64,000 nt of DNA from Paenibacillus sp. 32352 (GCF_002042965.1 NZ_MZNT01000015.1:62001-126000); one strand, 5' to 3'. Shown: positions 1-8,289, numbered from the stretch's first letter. The notes: a model not told the origin generated them from the letters alone. Translations and numbers: made by a program.

Positions 1-153
1 TCCGGATGGAGCATGCCGTACATTATTGCGGGTGCCTTTGAATTGCAAATGATTAAGGAGGTTCCGATGGGCTTGTTCGACTTCCGGCTGGACGAGCTGA
101 TTACGGAGGAACGAACGCTCCGCGCCTCCGCAACGGGAGGGGTGAAGCGATGA
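1..153 (+). CDS. 5-formyltetrahydrofolate cyclo-ligase, C-terminal 50 residues (partial)
   Basis: The open frame runs in from before the window and stops with TGA at 151-153. The visible end (AGAFELQMIKEVPMG, then DFRLDELITEER) matches the tail of 5-formyltetrahydrofolate cyclo-ligases, where a beta strand with AF.xQ is followed by a V/IP element and a (D/E)..V/ITE segment. This enzyme uses ATP to turn 5-formyl-THF into 5,10-methenyl-THF in the cytoplasm. Its stop overlaps the moaC start (ATGA at 150-153), so the two are translationally coupled. The catalytic N-terminal part is outside the window, so the call rests on a short C-terminal match and is inference. Confidence 0.7.
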   Translation, partial: SGWSMPYIIAGAFELQMIKEVPMGLFDFRLDELITEERTLRASATGGVKR

Positions 154-644
154 GTGAATCTAATCCGTTGACTCATTTTAATGAGCAGGGAAGAGCGCGA
201 ATGGTCGACATCTCCGATAAACAGGAGACAAGCCGCACTGCAACGGCAAGGACGAGCGTCACGATGAAGCCTTCTACGCTGACTTTGATCAAGGAAGGAC
301 GCATCGGTAAGGGGGACGTGCTTGCCGTGGCGCAGGTCGCGGCCATCATGGCCGCCAAGAAAACGTCGGACTGGATACCGATGTGCCACCCGTTATCCTT
401 AACGGGGATCGACGTCCGGTTTAGCGACAACGACGATAACTGTCTCTATATCGAAGCGACCGTTAAGACGAAAGGGCTGACCGGAGTGGAGATGGAAGCG
501 TTGACTGCCGTCTCGGCCGCCGCTTTGACCGTCTATGATATGTGTAAGGCCGCGGAGAAGGATATGGTGATAGGTCCGACCCTGCTGGTCAACAAGACCG
601 GCGGCAAAAACGGAGATTTTTATAGAAACGATACCGACAGGTAA
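150..644 (+). CDS. moaC: Cyclic pyranopterin monophosphate synthase MoaC
   Basis: MoaC, 164 residues, a normal length for the family. With MoaA it converts GTP to cyclic pyranopterin monophosphate in the first stage of molybdenum cofactor synthesis. Family signatures are all present: PMCHPLSLTG near residue 75, TGVEMEALTAVS near 115, the TVYDMCKA segment that holds the catalytic Asp and Lys, and a C-terminal KTGGKNG. The start overlaps the previous stop (ATGA) behind a GGGAGGGG ribosome site. It leads a run of cofactor genes (mogA, MoeA-like) followed by tatA-tatC. No moaA, moaD or moaE is seen in the window. Confidence 0.96.
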   Translation: MSESNPLTHFNEQGRARMVDISDKQETSRTATARTSVTMKPSTLTLIKEGRIGKGDVLAVAQVAAIMAAKKTSDWIPMCHPLSLTGIDVRFSDNDDNCLYIEATVKTKGLTGVEMEALTAVSAAALTVYDMCKAAEKDMVIGPTLLVNKTGGKNGDFYRNDTDR

Positions 645-685
645 TCACTTTACGGTACAATAAGCCCATGGAGAGGAGTAAGCTT

Positions 686-1186
686 ATGCGTTGGAAAGTG
701 GCGATTTTAACCGCAAGCGACCGAGGATCCCGGGGAGAGCGTGAAGATACGAGCGCCCAAGTCATTCGGGAGCTGATCGAAGAGGAAATTAACGGGGAAA
801 TTATTGAATACCGTGTAGTGCCGGACGAAAAGGACGAAATCATGGCCGCACTGATCGAAATGACCGATTATTTCAAGGTTGATCTTATCTTGACCACAGG
901 CGGAACGGGCTTGGCCCCCAGGGATGTAACACCGGAAGCGACATTGGAAGTGATTGATCGCCAAGCTCCGGGATTTGCCGAGGCGATGCGAATGATCTCG
1001 ATGCAAAAGACGCCTAGAGCGATGCTCTCGCGGGCGGTATCCGGGATTCGCGGAAGAACGCTGATCATTAATCTTCCAGGCAGCCCCAAGGGCGTATCGG
1101 AAAATTTGGCCGCCATCATGGATCAGCTGCCCCATGCTCTGGGTATCCTGACCGGCCGCGAAGGAGATCATGGCTATGAAGCCTGA
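686..1186 (+). CDS. mogA: MogA/MoaB family molybdopterin adenylyltransferase
   Basis: A 166-residue MoCF-fold protein that adenylates molybdopterin before molybdate insertion. The family hallmark TTGGTGLAPRDVTPEAT lies near residues 72-88, with NLPGSPKG near 133. The frame is open from ATG 668, but GAGAGGAG at 671-678 sits 8 bases before ATG 686, so translation should start at MRWKV. MogA and MoaB cannot be separated on motifs alone; bacteria of this group often carry only the MoaB type. It overlaps the next gene by about 11 bases, which supports an operon with moaC and the MoeA-like gene. Confidence 0.9.
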   Translation: MRWKVAILTASDRGSRGEREDTSAQVIRELIEEEINGEIIEYRVVPDEKDEIMAALIEMTDYFKVDLILTTGGTGLAPRDVTPEATLEVIDRQAPGFAEAMRMISMQKTPRAMLSRAVSGIRGRTLIINLPGSPKGVSENLAAIMDQLPHALGILTGREGDHGYEA

Positions 1187-2171
1187 CAGCATGCTTCGTG
1201 AGGTTAGGGTAGGGGATGCCGTCGGGATGATGCTGGCGCATGATTTGACGCAGATTCTGCCCGGCGAGTTCAAGGGCCGTCTGTTCAAGAAGGGCCACGT
1301 AATCCAGGAAAGCGATATCCCGGCCCTCTTGAATATCGGCAAGGAGCACATTTATGCCATGTCATTGGAGCAAGGCTGGCTTCATGAGGATGAAGCGGCC
1401 AAGCGAATGGCCAAGGCAGCGGCGGGATGCAATGTCGTGCTGACGGAGCCCCATGAAGGGAAGGTCACGCTGAAGTCCTCTATTCATGGGTTAGCCAAGG
1501 TACACAAGCCGCTGGTCGATGCGGTGAATAGCCTGGAGCAGATTGTGATGTCCACGATCAAGACGAATAAGGTCGTACAACCGGGACAGGCGTTGGTCGG
1601 CACGCGGGTGATTCCTCTTATTATAGAAGAGGACAAAATCATAGAAGTAGAGAAGCGGGCGAGCCAGCCGTTGGTTGAGGTCAAGCCGTTTCGACCGCTC
1701 CGTGTAGGCTTGATTACTACAGGAAGTGAAGTATTTAAGGGACGGATTCAGGATAAATTCGGTCCTATTGTCAGGGAAAAAGTAGCGGCGCTCGGCTCCG
1801 AAGTGGTGGAGCAAAGGCTGGCACCGGATGATAGCGACACGATTGCCGGCGAAATCCGTTATTTTTTGGAAGAGCAAAAGGTCGATCTGATCCTTGTGAC
1901 TGGCGGGATGTCCGTAGATCCGGATGACCGGACTCCGGGTGCCATTAAGCAGGCGGGAGCCCGCATAGTAAGCTATGGGACACCGATGCTTCCCGGCTCC
2001 ATGCTGTTGATTGGCTACTTGGGCGAGACGGCTATTATGGGCCTTCCCGGCTGCGTGATGCATGATCCGTACACCTCGTTCGATGTTCTGCTGCCGCGTA
2101 TTTGTGCGGGTGAGAACATTACGCGTGAAGATGTCGTTGAAATGGGGTACGGAGGGTTATACGGATGTTAG
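1176..2171 (+). CDS. Molybdopterin-binding MoeA-like protein
   Basis: 331 residues. The C-terminal half is a MoCF/molybdopterin-binding domain: GLITTGSEV near residue 178, VTGGMSVDPDDRTPGAI near 245, and PLPG-like MGLPGCVMHDP near 290. The N-terminal half is not the full MoeA linker-domain set, so the protein is shorter than E. coli MoeA (about 410). It probably takes part in molybdate insertion or in sensing cofactor. ATG 1170 is only 3 bases from AAGGAG (1161-1166), while ATG 1176 is 9 bases away and is preferred. The start lies within mogA. A function as molybdenumtransferase is inference from domain and operon position. Confidence 0.8.
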   Translation: MKPDSMLREVRVGDAVGMMLAHDLTQILPGEFKGRLFKKGHVIQESDIPALLNIGKEHIYAMSLEQGWLHEDEAAKRMAKAAAGCNVVLTEPHEGKVTLKSSIHGLAKVHKPLVDAVNSLEQIVMSTIKTNKVVQPGQALVGTRVIPLIIEEDKIIEVEKRASQPLVEVKPFRPLRVGLITTGSEVFKGRIQDKFGPIVREKVAALGSEVVEQRLAPDDSDTIAGEIRYFLEEQKVDLILVTGGMSVDPDDRTPGAIKQAGARIVSYGTPMLPGSMLLIGYLGETAIMGLPGCVMHDPYTSFDVLLPRICAGENITREDVVEMGYGGLYGC

Positions 2172-2213
2172 CTTGTTGTTTGGTCAAGATTAGAGCATGA
2201 TGAAGGAGGTCCT

Positions 2214-2504
2214 ATGAGTATTTCTCACATACTGCTTATCGCTATCGTGGCGCTGGTGTTATTCGGCCCCAAAAAGCTGCCCGAGCTCGGCAGAGCGTTA
2301 GGCAAGACGATCCGGGAATTTAAAAGCACCGCCAATGATTTGATGAGCGGATTGAACGATAGCGAACCGCAGCCACAGCCGCAGCCTCAGCGCAAAGATG
2401 TCACACCGTCCGGAACGAATCCGAGCGGCAGTCAGCAAGCAGCAACAGGCGGAACGAGCCAGCAGGAACGACCGGCCGCAGATTCGCGCAGGCTGCCGGA
2501 TTAA
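2214..2504 (+). CDS. tatA: Sec-independent translocase subunit TatA
   Basis: 96 residues: a short N-terminal tail, one membrane helix (about 3-17), the FGP hinge at 18-20, then an amphipathic helix (KKLPELGRALGKTIREFK) and a polar tail with a QPQPQPQ run and many Ser, Gly and Gln. This is the standard TatA/E layout. TatA oligomers form the pore through which folded, twin-arginine proteins cross the membrane. AAGGAGGT at 2202-2209 gives a strong start. It pairs with tatC 35 bases downstream. Placed directly after molybdenum cofactor genes, it fits export of folded molybdoenzymes, though the Tat substrate is not in the window. Confidence 0.95.
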   Translation: MSISHILLIAIVALVLFGPKKLPELGRALGKTIREFKSTANDLMSGLNDSEPQPQPQPQRKDVTPSGTNPSGSQQAATGGTSQQERPAADSRRLPD

Positions 2505-2539
2505 TCACTATTCACTTCACACAGCAGGTTGGTGAACAA

Positions 2540-3301
2540 ATGAAAGAGAACGATGAAGGGATGACGCTGGTCGAGCATCTCAGTGAGCTTCGCAAACGGA
2601 TTATGTGGGTGCTGCTCGTGCTCATTATCGGAATGGTCATAGGCATTATCGTAGCTCAGCCGCTTATTATGTATTTGAAGAGCGTCTCGCCTGCCAAAAA
2701 CATTCCATGGCACGTGTTCTCGCCTTGGGATTCTATCCGTATGTACATGAGCTTCGCTTTGGTAACAGGACTTATTCTGACGATTCCCGTCGCTTTATAT
2801 CATATTTGGGCTTTTCTTAAACCGGGTCTGCGGGAAGAAGAGCAAAAGGCTTCACTGAAATTTGTTCCGTTTGCCTTTTTACTCTTTTTGATCGGACTGG
2901 CCTTTGCCTATTTTGTCGTATTTAAAATGGCGTTTATGTTTACATCGGGCATTTCGGAAAGATTGGGGCTCGAGGAAACCTACGGCGCTGCCCAATATTT
3001 TTCGTTTATGTTCAATATCTTGGTTCCGATCTCACTCTTGTTCGAGCTGCCGATTGTCATAATGTTTCTGACCCAGCTGCGTATCTTAAACCCTAAGAGG
3101 CTGCATAAAATTCGCCGTTACGCTTATTTGATTCTCGTCATTATCGCTGCGATGATTACGCCTCCGGATATGCTGTCGGCTGTCATCGTATCCGTTCCTA
3201 TGATTATTTTGTATGAATGCAGCGTACTGCTGTCCGGCGTAGTATACCGCAAGCAGCTCCTTAAGGATCAAGCCTGGGAGGAAGAATACGGCGCCAAATA
3301 A
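2540..3301 (+). CDS. tatC: Sec-independent translocase subunit TatC
   Basis: 253 residues with six hydrophobic segments and the TatC hallmark near the N terminus (MTLVEHLSELRKRI, cytoplasmic region that recognises the twin-arginine signal), followed by FxxLxP-type segments (WAFLKPGLREEE near 92) and a C-terminal helix pair with ITPPDMLSA. TatC is the receptor subunit of the twin-arginine translocase. It follows tatA with 35 bases between them and is probably co-transcribed with it. A hairpin with a T run begins at its stop codon, closing the operon. Confidence 0.96.
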   Translation: MKENDEGMTLVEHLSELRKRIMWVLLVLIIGMVIGIIVAQPLIMYLKSVSPAKNIPWHVFSPWDSIRMYMSFALVTGLILTIPVALYHIWAFLKPGLREEEQKASLKFVPFAFLLFLIGLAFAYFVVFKMAFMFTSGISERLGLEETYGAAQYFSFMFNILVPISLLFELPIVIMFLTQLRILNPKRLHKIRRYAYLILVIIAAMITPPDMLSAVIVSVPMIILYECSVLLSGVVYRKQLLKDQAWEEEYGAK

Positions 3302-3347
3302 GTCTGCTTCTGTCAGTCACCGATTGGCCGAGGGCAGGCTTTTTTTC
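3301..3347 (+). terminator. Rho-independent terminator after tatC
   Basis: AGTCTGC (3301-3307) can pair with GCAGGCT (3334-3340), allowing one G-T pair, and is followed at once by a run of seven T. The loop is long, so the hairpin is weaker than most in this window. The remaining stretch 3348-3590 before the groES promoter shows no gene, RNA or repeat I can support. Confidence 0.5.
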
Positions 3348-3590
3348 ATCGTCAGAAGACTGGCCAGTTATTTCATTGGGGTTTCTGAATGTCGATGCTT
3401 CTCGTACATGCAGAAATTTGTTCCTGGGTGACGGGACCGATTTGTGCCGTTTCCTGCCAGGCAGTGCCTTGCAGCGATCCGGAGAAACTAGTCTATGGAA
3501 GTTTTGTGCTATTATTCGACATCGTATATTTTGAATTTGGATGGATACAATGAATGGGGTGTGAAAGTTCCGTAAAATGCATAAAACCAC

Positions 3591-3619
3591 TTGCAAAATT
3601 CACACAAACTGATTATCAT
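3591..3619 (+). promoter_or_regulatory. Sigma-A type promoter of groES-groEL
   Basis: TTGCAA at 3591-3596 and TATCAT at 3614-3619 are separated by 17 bases. Transcription would begin about 3625, immediately before the CIRCE element, which is the usual arrangement in Bacillus-type gro operons. Read from sequence only. Confidence 0.6.
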
Positions 3620-3630
3620 AATAAGTGTTG

Positions 3631-3657
3631 TTAGCACTTAGCATATTCGAGTGCTAA
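3631..3657 (+). promoter_or_regulatory. CIRCE operator (HrcA binding site)
   Basis: TTAGCACTT, nine bases, GAGTGCTAA. This is the CIRCE inverted repeat with one mismatch to the TTAGCACTC-N9-GAGTGCTAA consensus in the left arm. HrcA binds it and represses the gro operon until heat or other folding stress draws GroEL away from HrcA. It lies between the promoter and the groES ribosome site. No hrcA gene is in the window. Confidence 0.96.
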
Positions 3658-3702
3658 CGGGATATATGAAAACAACCATAATCTAAAGGAGGCTATTTTC
3701 TC

Positions 3703-3984
3703 ATGATCAAACCGTTGGGTGATCGCGTAGTCATTGAAGCCATTGCTAAGGAGGAAACCACAGCAAGCGGTATCGTGCTGCCAGACACAGCAAAAGAGAA
3801 ACCGCAAGAAGGCAAAGTCGTAGCAGTTGGCAGCGGCGCTCTTAAAGACGGAGTGCGCGTACCGCTTGAGGTTAAAGAAGGCGACCGCATCATTTTCTCC
3901 AAATACGCAGGCACTGAAGTGAAATTTGATGGCCGCGAGCTTTTGATTATGCGTGAAAGCGACATTCTGGCCGTACTTGCTTAA
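3703..3984 (+). CDS. groES: Co-chaperonin GroES
   Basis: 93 residues, normal length. The protein opens with KPLGDRVVIEAI, has the flexible mobile loop (TTASGIVLPDTAKEKPQEG, residues 18-36) that contacts GroEL, and ends LLIMRESDILAVL. Seven subunits cap the GroEL ring and close the folding chamber. AAAGGAGG precedes the ATG. The gene is first in an operon with groEL, separated by 124 bases, under the CIRCE site. Codon choice is strongly biased, as expected for a highly expressed gene. Confidence 0.98.
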   Translation: MIKPLGDRVVIEAIAKEETTASGIVLPDTAKEKPQEGKVVAVGSGALKDGVRVPLEVKEGDRIIFSKYAGTEVKFDGRELLIMRESDILAVLA

Positions 3985-4108
3985 TTGAGGGGCCTTTACT
4001 TAAGTTAGCCTATAAGCTGCTGCTTTATGAGCGAGCGAGCTTTTTACTTACGATGCAAATAATGGTACGACTTTAAATACAAACTTATTTTTCGGGAGGG
4101 TATCACTC

Positions 4109-5737
4109 ATGGCAAAAGAAATTAAATTCAGTGAAGACGCTCGTCGCGCGATGCTGCGTGGTGTAGACGCTTTGGCGAATGCCGTAAAAGTTACTTTGGG
4201 TCCTAAAGGCCGCAACGTGGTTCTGGAGAAAAAATTCGGCAGCCCGTTAATCACTAACGATGGCGTTACCATTGCTAAAGAAATCGAACTCGAAGATGCA
4301 TTCGAGAACATGGGTGCTCAACTCGTTAAAGAAGTAGCAACCAAAACTAACGATGTAGCCGGTGACGGTACTACAACAGCTACGGTTCTTGCACAAGCGA
4401 TGATTCGCGAAGGCTTGAAAAACGTAACAGCTGGTGCTAACCCAATGGTGATCCGTAAAGGGATCGACAAAGCGGTGAAAGCGGCTGTAGAAGAGCTGAA
4501 GAACATCTCCAAAACCATCGAAGGCAAACAATCTATCGCACAAGTAGCTGCTATCTCTGCTGCTGACGATGAAGTAGGCCAACTGATCGCTGAAGCTATG
4601 GAAAAAGTGGGCAAAGACGGCGTTATTACCGTTGAAGAGTCCAAAGGCTTCGCTACTGAGCTTGAAGTAGTAGAAGGTATGCAATTTGACCGTGGCTACA
4701 TTTCTCCGTATATGATCACGGATACGGACAAAATGGAAGCTATTCTGGATAACCCATACATCTTGATCACAGACAAAAAAATCTCCAACATTCAAGAGAT
4801 CTTGCCTGTGCTTGAAAAAATCGTACAACAAGGCAAACCGCTTCTGATCATCGCTGAAGATGTAGAAGGCGAAGCTTTGGCAACCCTGATCATGAACAGA
4901 CTTCGTGGAACGTTCACTTGCGTAGCGGTTAAAGCTCCTGGCTTCGGCGACCGTCGTAAAGCTATGCTGCAAGACATCGCTGCATTGACTGGCGCACAAG
5001 TGATCACGGAAGAGCTTGGTTTGGAACTGAAATCCACTCGTCCTGAGCAATTGGGTACAGCTCGTCAAATCCGCGTAACGAAAGAAAACACAATCATCGT
5101 AGACGGCGCAGGCGACAAAAAAGACATCGGCGCTCGTATCTCCCAAATCCGTACGCAATTGGAAGAAACCACTTCCGACTTCGACAAAGAGAAGCTGCAA
5201 GAGCGTCTGGCTAAATTGGCTGGCGGCGTAGCCGTTATCAAAGTTGGTGCTGCTACTGAGACTGAGCTGAAAGAGCGCAAGCTTCGCATCGAAGATGCTC
5301 TGAACGCTACTCGTGCAGCAGTTGAAGAAGGTATCGTTTCTGGCGGTGGTACAGCCCTCGTGAACGTATACAATGCAGTTGCAGCAGTACAATCCTCCGG
5401 CGACGAGCAAACAGGCGTAAACATCGTTCTGCGCGCTCTGGAAGAGCCTGTACGCACGATCGCAGCTAACGCTGGTCAAGAAGGCTCCGTTATCGTTGAG
5501 CGCCTGAAAAAAGAAGCCGTAGGCATCGGCTACAACGCTGCTACCGGCGAATGGGTTAACATGTTCGAATCCGGTATCGTTGACCCTGCAAAAGTTACCC
5601 GTTCCGCACTGCAAAACGCAGCTTCCGTTGCAGCAATGTTCTTGACAACCGAAGCGGTTATTGCAGACAAACCAGAAAAAGACAAACCAGCTATGCCTGA
5701 CATGGGCGGCATGGGTGGAATGGGCGGCATGATGTAA
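4109..5737 (+). CDS. groEL: Chaperonin GroEL
   Basis: 542 residues with every GroEL landmark: KVTLGPKGRNVVLEK near residue 28, the ATP site GDGTTTATVLAQ near 85, AAISAADDEVG near 145, the apical domain, and the Gly-Gly-Met repeat tail (residues 530-542). It forms the double-ring ATP-driven folding machine of the cytoplasm. GGGAGGG precedes the ATG. Strong codon bias leaves a long antisense open frame (4247-5614), which I treat as a shadow. A GC-rich hairpin follows the stop. Confidence 0.99.
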   Translation: MAKEIKFSEDARRAMLRGVDALANAVKVTLGPKGRNVVLEKKFGSPLITNDGVTIAKEIELEDAFENMGAQLVKEVATKTNDVAGDGTTTATVLAQAMIREGLKNVTAGANPMVIRKGIDKAVKAAVEELKNISKTIEGKQSIAQVAAISAADDEVGQLIAEAMEKVGKDGVITVEESKGFATELEVVEGMQFDRGYISPYMITDTDKMEAILDNPYILITDKKISNIQEILPVLEKIVQQGKPLLIIAEDVEGEALATLIMNRLRGTFTCVAVKAPGFGDRRKAMLQDIAALTGAQVITEELGLELKSTRPEQLGTARQIRVTKENTIIVDGAGDKKDIGARISQIRTQLEETTSDFDKEKLQERLAKLAGGVAVIKVGAATETELKERKLRIEDALNATRAAVEEGIVSGGGTALVNVYNAVAAVQSSGDEQTGVNIVLRALEEPVRTIAANAGQEGSVIVERLKKEAVGIGYNAATGEWVNMFESGIVDPAKVTRSALQNAASVAAMFLTTEAVIADKPEKDKPAMPDMGGMGGMGGMM

Positions 5738-5775
5738 TCCATCAGCCCGAAAAACCTGATATTACTTATGTTTTT

Positions 5776-5805
5776 ACGGGCCTCCTTGTGAGGCCCGTTT
5801 ATAAA
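5776..5805 (+). terminator. Hairpin terminator after groEL
   Basis: ACGGGCCTC (5776-5784) and GAGGCCCGT (5790-5798) form a perfect nine-base-pair stem with a five-base loop. The downstream run is TTTATAAAA, so the U-tract is weak, but position and stem strength make it the likely end of the gro transcript. Confidence 0.7.
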
Positions 5806-5814
5806 ATCACAAAA

Positions 5815-6155
5815 AAAATCACAGTCTTTGTAAAAGCTAACGCTCCAAGGATGTCACCAAAGTGTATTTTTATCTTTTGGCAGGCATCCTTTTTTCATTT
5901 TTTCGGTGACGTGAGTATAAATATTCATTGTTGTATCAGATCGTCATGGCCCACTCTTCGCATTATGGTCGTCAGATCGACACTTGCCCCAGCAAGCATA
6001 CTGATATGCGTATGGCGAAAAATATGTGGCGTCGTATGTTTCTTGATGGATGTTTTCCTTAGAATGCGGCTCATTCTATTTATGATTGTCTTAGGGATAT
6101 ATGGGTATCCATTGTCACGGCAAAAAACCAATTGCTTGTCGTGATAATCGATCAT
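5815..6155 (-). pseudogene. Tyrosine recombinase (phage-type integrase), C-terminal remnant with frameshifts
   Basis: On the minus strand, 6155 down to 5925 encodes the C-terminal half of a tyrosine integrase: LVFCRDNGYPY, then HIFRHTHISMLAGA holding the HxxR pair, then RRVGHDD holding the last catalytic His. The nucleophile segment TTMNIYTHVTEKMK appears in a different frame just beyond the stop, and KDACQKIKIHFGDIL continues in a third frame. At least two frameshifts and the missing N-terminal half (first Arg of the active site) make it non-functional. It lies at the edge of the A/T-rich surface-glycan region, so it may be a scar of the element that brought or remodelled that region. Confidence 0.8.
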
Positions 6156-6283
6156 TTTTTTTCGATGAACCTGATGGTTTCTTGTTGGAGCACAGTCCGC
6201 ATGGATTCAACATAAATCCATAAATCCCCCAGCAGTTAAAACGGCTCTCTTGGAGCTGATGAAAAAGTACAGGTGATGATTAA
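6146..6283 (+). pseudogene. Unidentified coding scrap interrupted by an 8-base tandem duplication
   Basis: On the plus strand the frame reads RSFFFDEPDGFLLEHSPHG then FNINP. It is then broken at ATAAATCCATAAATCC, an exact 8-base tandem repeat at about 6211-6226. Removing one copy joins it to PPAVKTALLELMKKYR followed by a TGA near 6281. I do not recognise the protein. The joining of two good half-frames across a duplication suggests a real gene end that has decayed, but it could be chance. The rest of 6284-6435 shows nothing I can support. Confidence 0.25.
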
Positions 6284-6435
6284 TGACAAAAGGCTTTGAA
6301 TTGTAGTAAGGCCCGGGAGTCTCGGGTTTATCTTTGTTTGCACGGGGTCTCTGATTCAATAGTATTGTTCATGTGTCTTACTCTCTTCTAATTTCTGTGT
6401 CACAAGTAGTATTCAAAATGCTGCGCAAACAAAGT

Positions 6436-7545
6436 TTAAGTTGCCTGTTCAATACTTTTTTGTGTTTTTGTTGGATACAGAATTAATTTTCTCATTGGAG
6501 TTTCAACATAAGCGAAAAATAGAGCAGATCCCCCAAGAGCTAAAGTAAAAGCGATGAGTCCCGTTATATTCTTATCTAATTTTAAAAGAATTATAGCCTT
6601 AATTAACAATTCATGAATGATATAGAAAGCGAATGACCATTCTCCAAATCTAATCATCCATTTTGAGCTAAGGAATGTATTAATTGAGCTGCCTTCAGGA
6701 AGTTTTGCAATGATCATAAGCAATAGTGCAAAAAATGGCCCGAATAAAAGTGTAAAGTTCTCGCCTCTTAACGGAGATAATCTGATTAAAAGCCAAAGCC
6801 CGGCACTGATTAACAGGATCACTAGAATAACGAGGTTATAACGTTTTGATTCTTGCCTACTTGTGGACATCCACATTTTAGCTGAAATCATTCCAAGGAT
6901 AAACTCGGTAATTCGAGTTATAGGAAAAAAATAGAGGAACCATTTGATCCTAGTTTCATCTAATCCGGGCGATAAAAAATTTAAGTAGTCTTTGCCGTAT
7001 AGTGCAAATAAAGGCACTGTTGACAGTAAGAACAATGATATGATCATAAATACAGTTATTAATGCGAAGTTAGATCTTAGGTACTTTATCAGCAAGAAGC
7101 ATAAAAAAGGGAACATTAAGTAGAAGAAAAATTCATTGCTTAAGCTCCAAGAGTCAGCGTTAAAATCGTTTGTTGTACGTTGTATAAATGAATGCAGCAA
7201 CGTAACATTCAAAATAGCCGACTCCATAGTAAGAATGCGATTCATGGACAAAAGAAGTGGGATTGATAAAAAGAAACCAAGCAAATGCATCGGCCACACC
7301 CTGGCGATCCGTGCGTGCATGAATTGTAAATACGTTTTTAAAGTGAGGGATGAGAATTTTTTTTCATAATTAACCATAAGAACAAATCCACTGAGGCAGA
7401 AAAAAAGACTCACACCAACGAAACCCCAGGCAAAATAATTAGTTTTGGTGTAATAGCCCCAGTGAAATAAAAATACTACGAATGCCGCGATCCCACGTAA
7501 GCCTGTTAGGGCATCTATTCTTGTGTTTTGAATATCTTTATTCAC
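6436..7545 (-). CDS. Acyltransferase 3 family membrane protein (OafA/YrhL-like)
   Basis: 369 residues with about ten hydrophobic segments. The N terminus has the family pattern: ALTGLRGIAAFVVFLFHWG (residues 12-30) with the His of the first helix, followed by FWGFVGVSLFFCLSGFVL. These integral membrane enzymes move acetyl or other acyl groups onto sugars of exported polysaccharides. GGAG is present close to the start (AAGGAGTAAT before ATG 7545). It lies alone on the minus strand at the left edge of the glycan island, with a gap of 740 bases to the S-layer gene, so it may O-acylate the glycan made by the island. The substrate is inference. Confidence 0.85.
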   Translation of the reverse strand: MNKDIQNTRIDALTGLRGIAAFVVFLFHWGYYTKTNYFAWGFVGVSLFFCLSGFVLMVNYEKKFSSLTLKTYLQFMHARIARVWPMHLLGFFLSIPLLLSMNRILTMESAILNVTLLHSFIQRTTNDFNADSWSLSNEFFFYLMFPFLCFLLIKYLRSNFALITVFMIISLFLLSTVPLFALYGKDYLNFLSPGLDETRIKWFLYFFPITRITEFILGMISAKMWMSTSRQESKRYNLVILVILLISAGLWLLIRLSPLRGENFTLLFGPFFALLLMIIAKLPEGSSINTFLSSKWMIRFGEWSFAFYIIHELLIKAIILLKLDKNITGLIAFTLALGGSALFFAYVETPMRKLILYPTKTQKSIEQAT

Positions 7546-8240
7546 AATAAATTACTCCTTCTTTGTTAGAACTAAACAATTTATTATATAAATTTCCGTA
7601 GAGATGATCAAGAATTTTTTACTGCTATATTACTCCGATCATATCGGGGCTATTTTAATGCTCGAAATGGGGTATGTACATGCCAACAAAATCATACTAA
7701 GAAATCTTTCTGTAGTCATGGCTGGAGCGACAGGTGTTTTTGGAACAGAAAAAAAGAAAACGGTCAATAGTGAGGCAATGTTTTGGGCGGAATTCGGAGA
7801 AAGGCATTGTTCCATTTGTAGTGCTACTGGCCGTCCAACTCGATCAAGGTAACCAAGCCCAGGCATTCCGGAGGCTTACGTATGGATTGATATCTGTGCA
7901 TAGAAAGGCATCGATGGAAATTAACAGTTGGAATCAGGTATGGCCTACTTAACGGTTTATAACATAAATTTGAATTCTACCGTGTGTTCAAACGGGCTTC
8001 GTAACGGGGAGAAGAAGACTATGGAAGCTGTATAGACTACAAGATAAACAAGCATTGAAATGATCCCATGAAGCTCAATGCATGGATCATTAAGTTATTA
8101 TACAGGGCCTTTATTGCTTGTACGGTTACATGCAATTGTTTGACCTCGGTTACCGTTCCCCTTTAAGTTATCCGAGTGTTGGAGATGAATGTGAGTTTGC
8201 TAACTTATCCTAAAGCGAAGGGACAAACCGAAAACTCTAC
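7546..8240. other. Intergenic stretch of about 700 bases without a supported gene
   Basis: Between the acyltransferase and the SLH-protein terminator. Small overlapping open frames occur on both strands at 7604-7952 (82, 75 and 72 codons). None has a convincing ribosome site or a family signature, and the plus-strand pieces change frame near 7740-7850. I read this as decayed sequence. No tRNA, repeat or transposon end could be recognised. Confidence 0.4.
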
Positions 8241-8241
8241 A

Positions 8242-8274
8242 TAAAAAAAGACCCGATACCGAAGTATCGAGTCT
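8242..8274 (-). terminator. Strong rho-independent terminator of the SLH protein gene
   Basis: On the minus strand AGACTCGATAC pairs with GTATCGGGTCT around a UUCG-type tetraloop (TTCG), followed by seven T. The stem is eleven pairs with one G-T. It starts 16 bases after the stop of the SLH gene. UUCG loops make very stable hairpins, fitting a highly expressed transcript. Confidence 0.93.
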
Positions 8275-8289
8275 TCCTTCATAAACCTA

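Noticed and set aside
2370..2392. CAGCCA/CAGCCG-type short repeat in tatA considered as a microsatellite
   Set aside because: It encodes the QPQPQPQ tail common in TatA proteins; too short to support slippage.
3261..3596. 111-codon minus-strand frame in the tatC-groES gap
   Set aside because: No ribosome site or motif, and it runs into the tatC terminator region.
4247..5614. 455-codon open frame antisense to groEL
   Set aside because: Strong codon bias in groEL avoids the triplets that would give antisense stops. The predicted product is rich in Phe, Cys and Ser with no motif.
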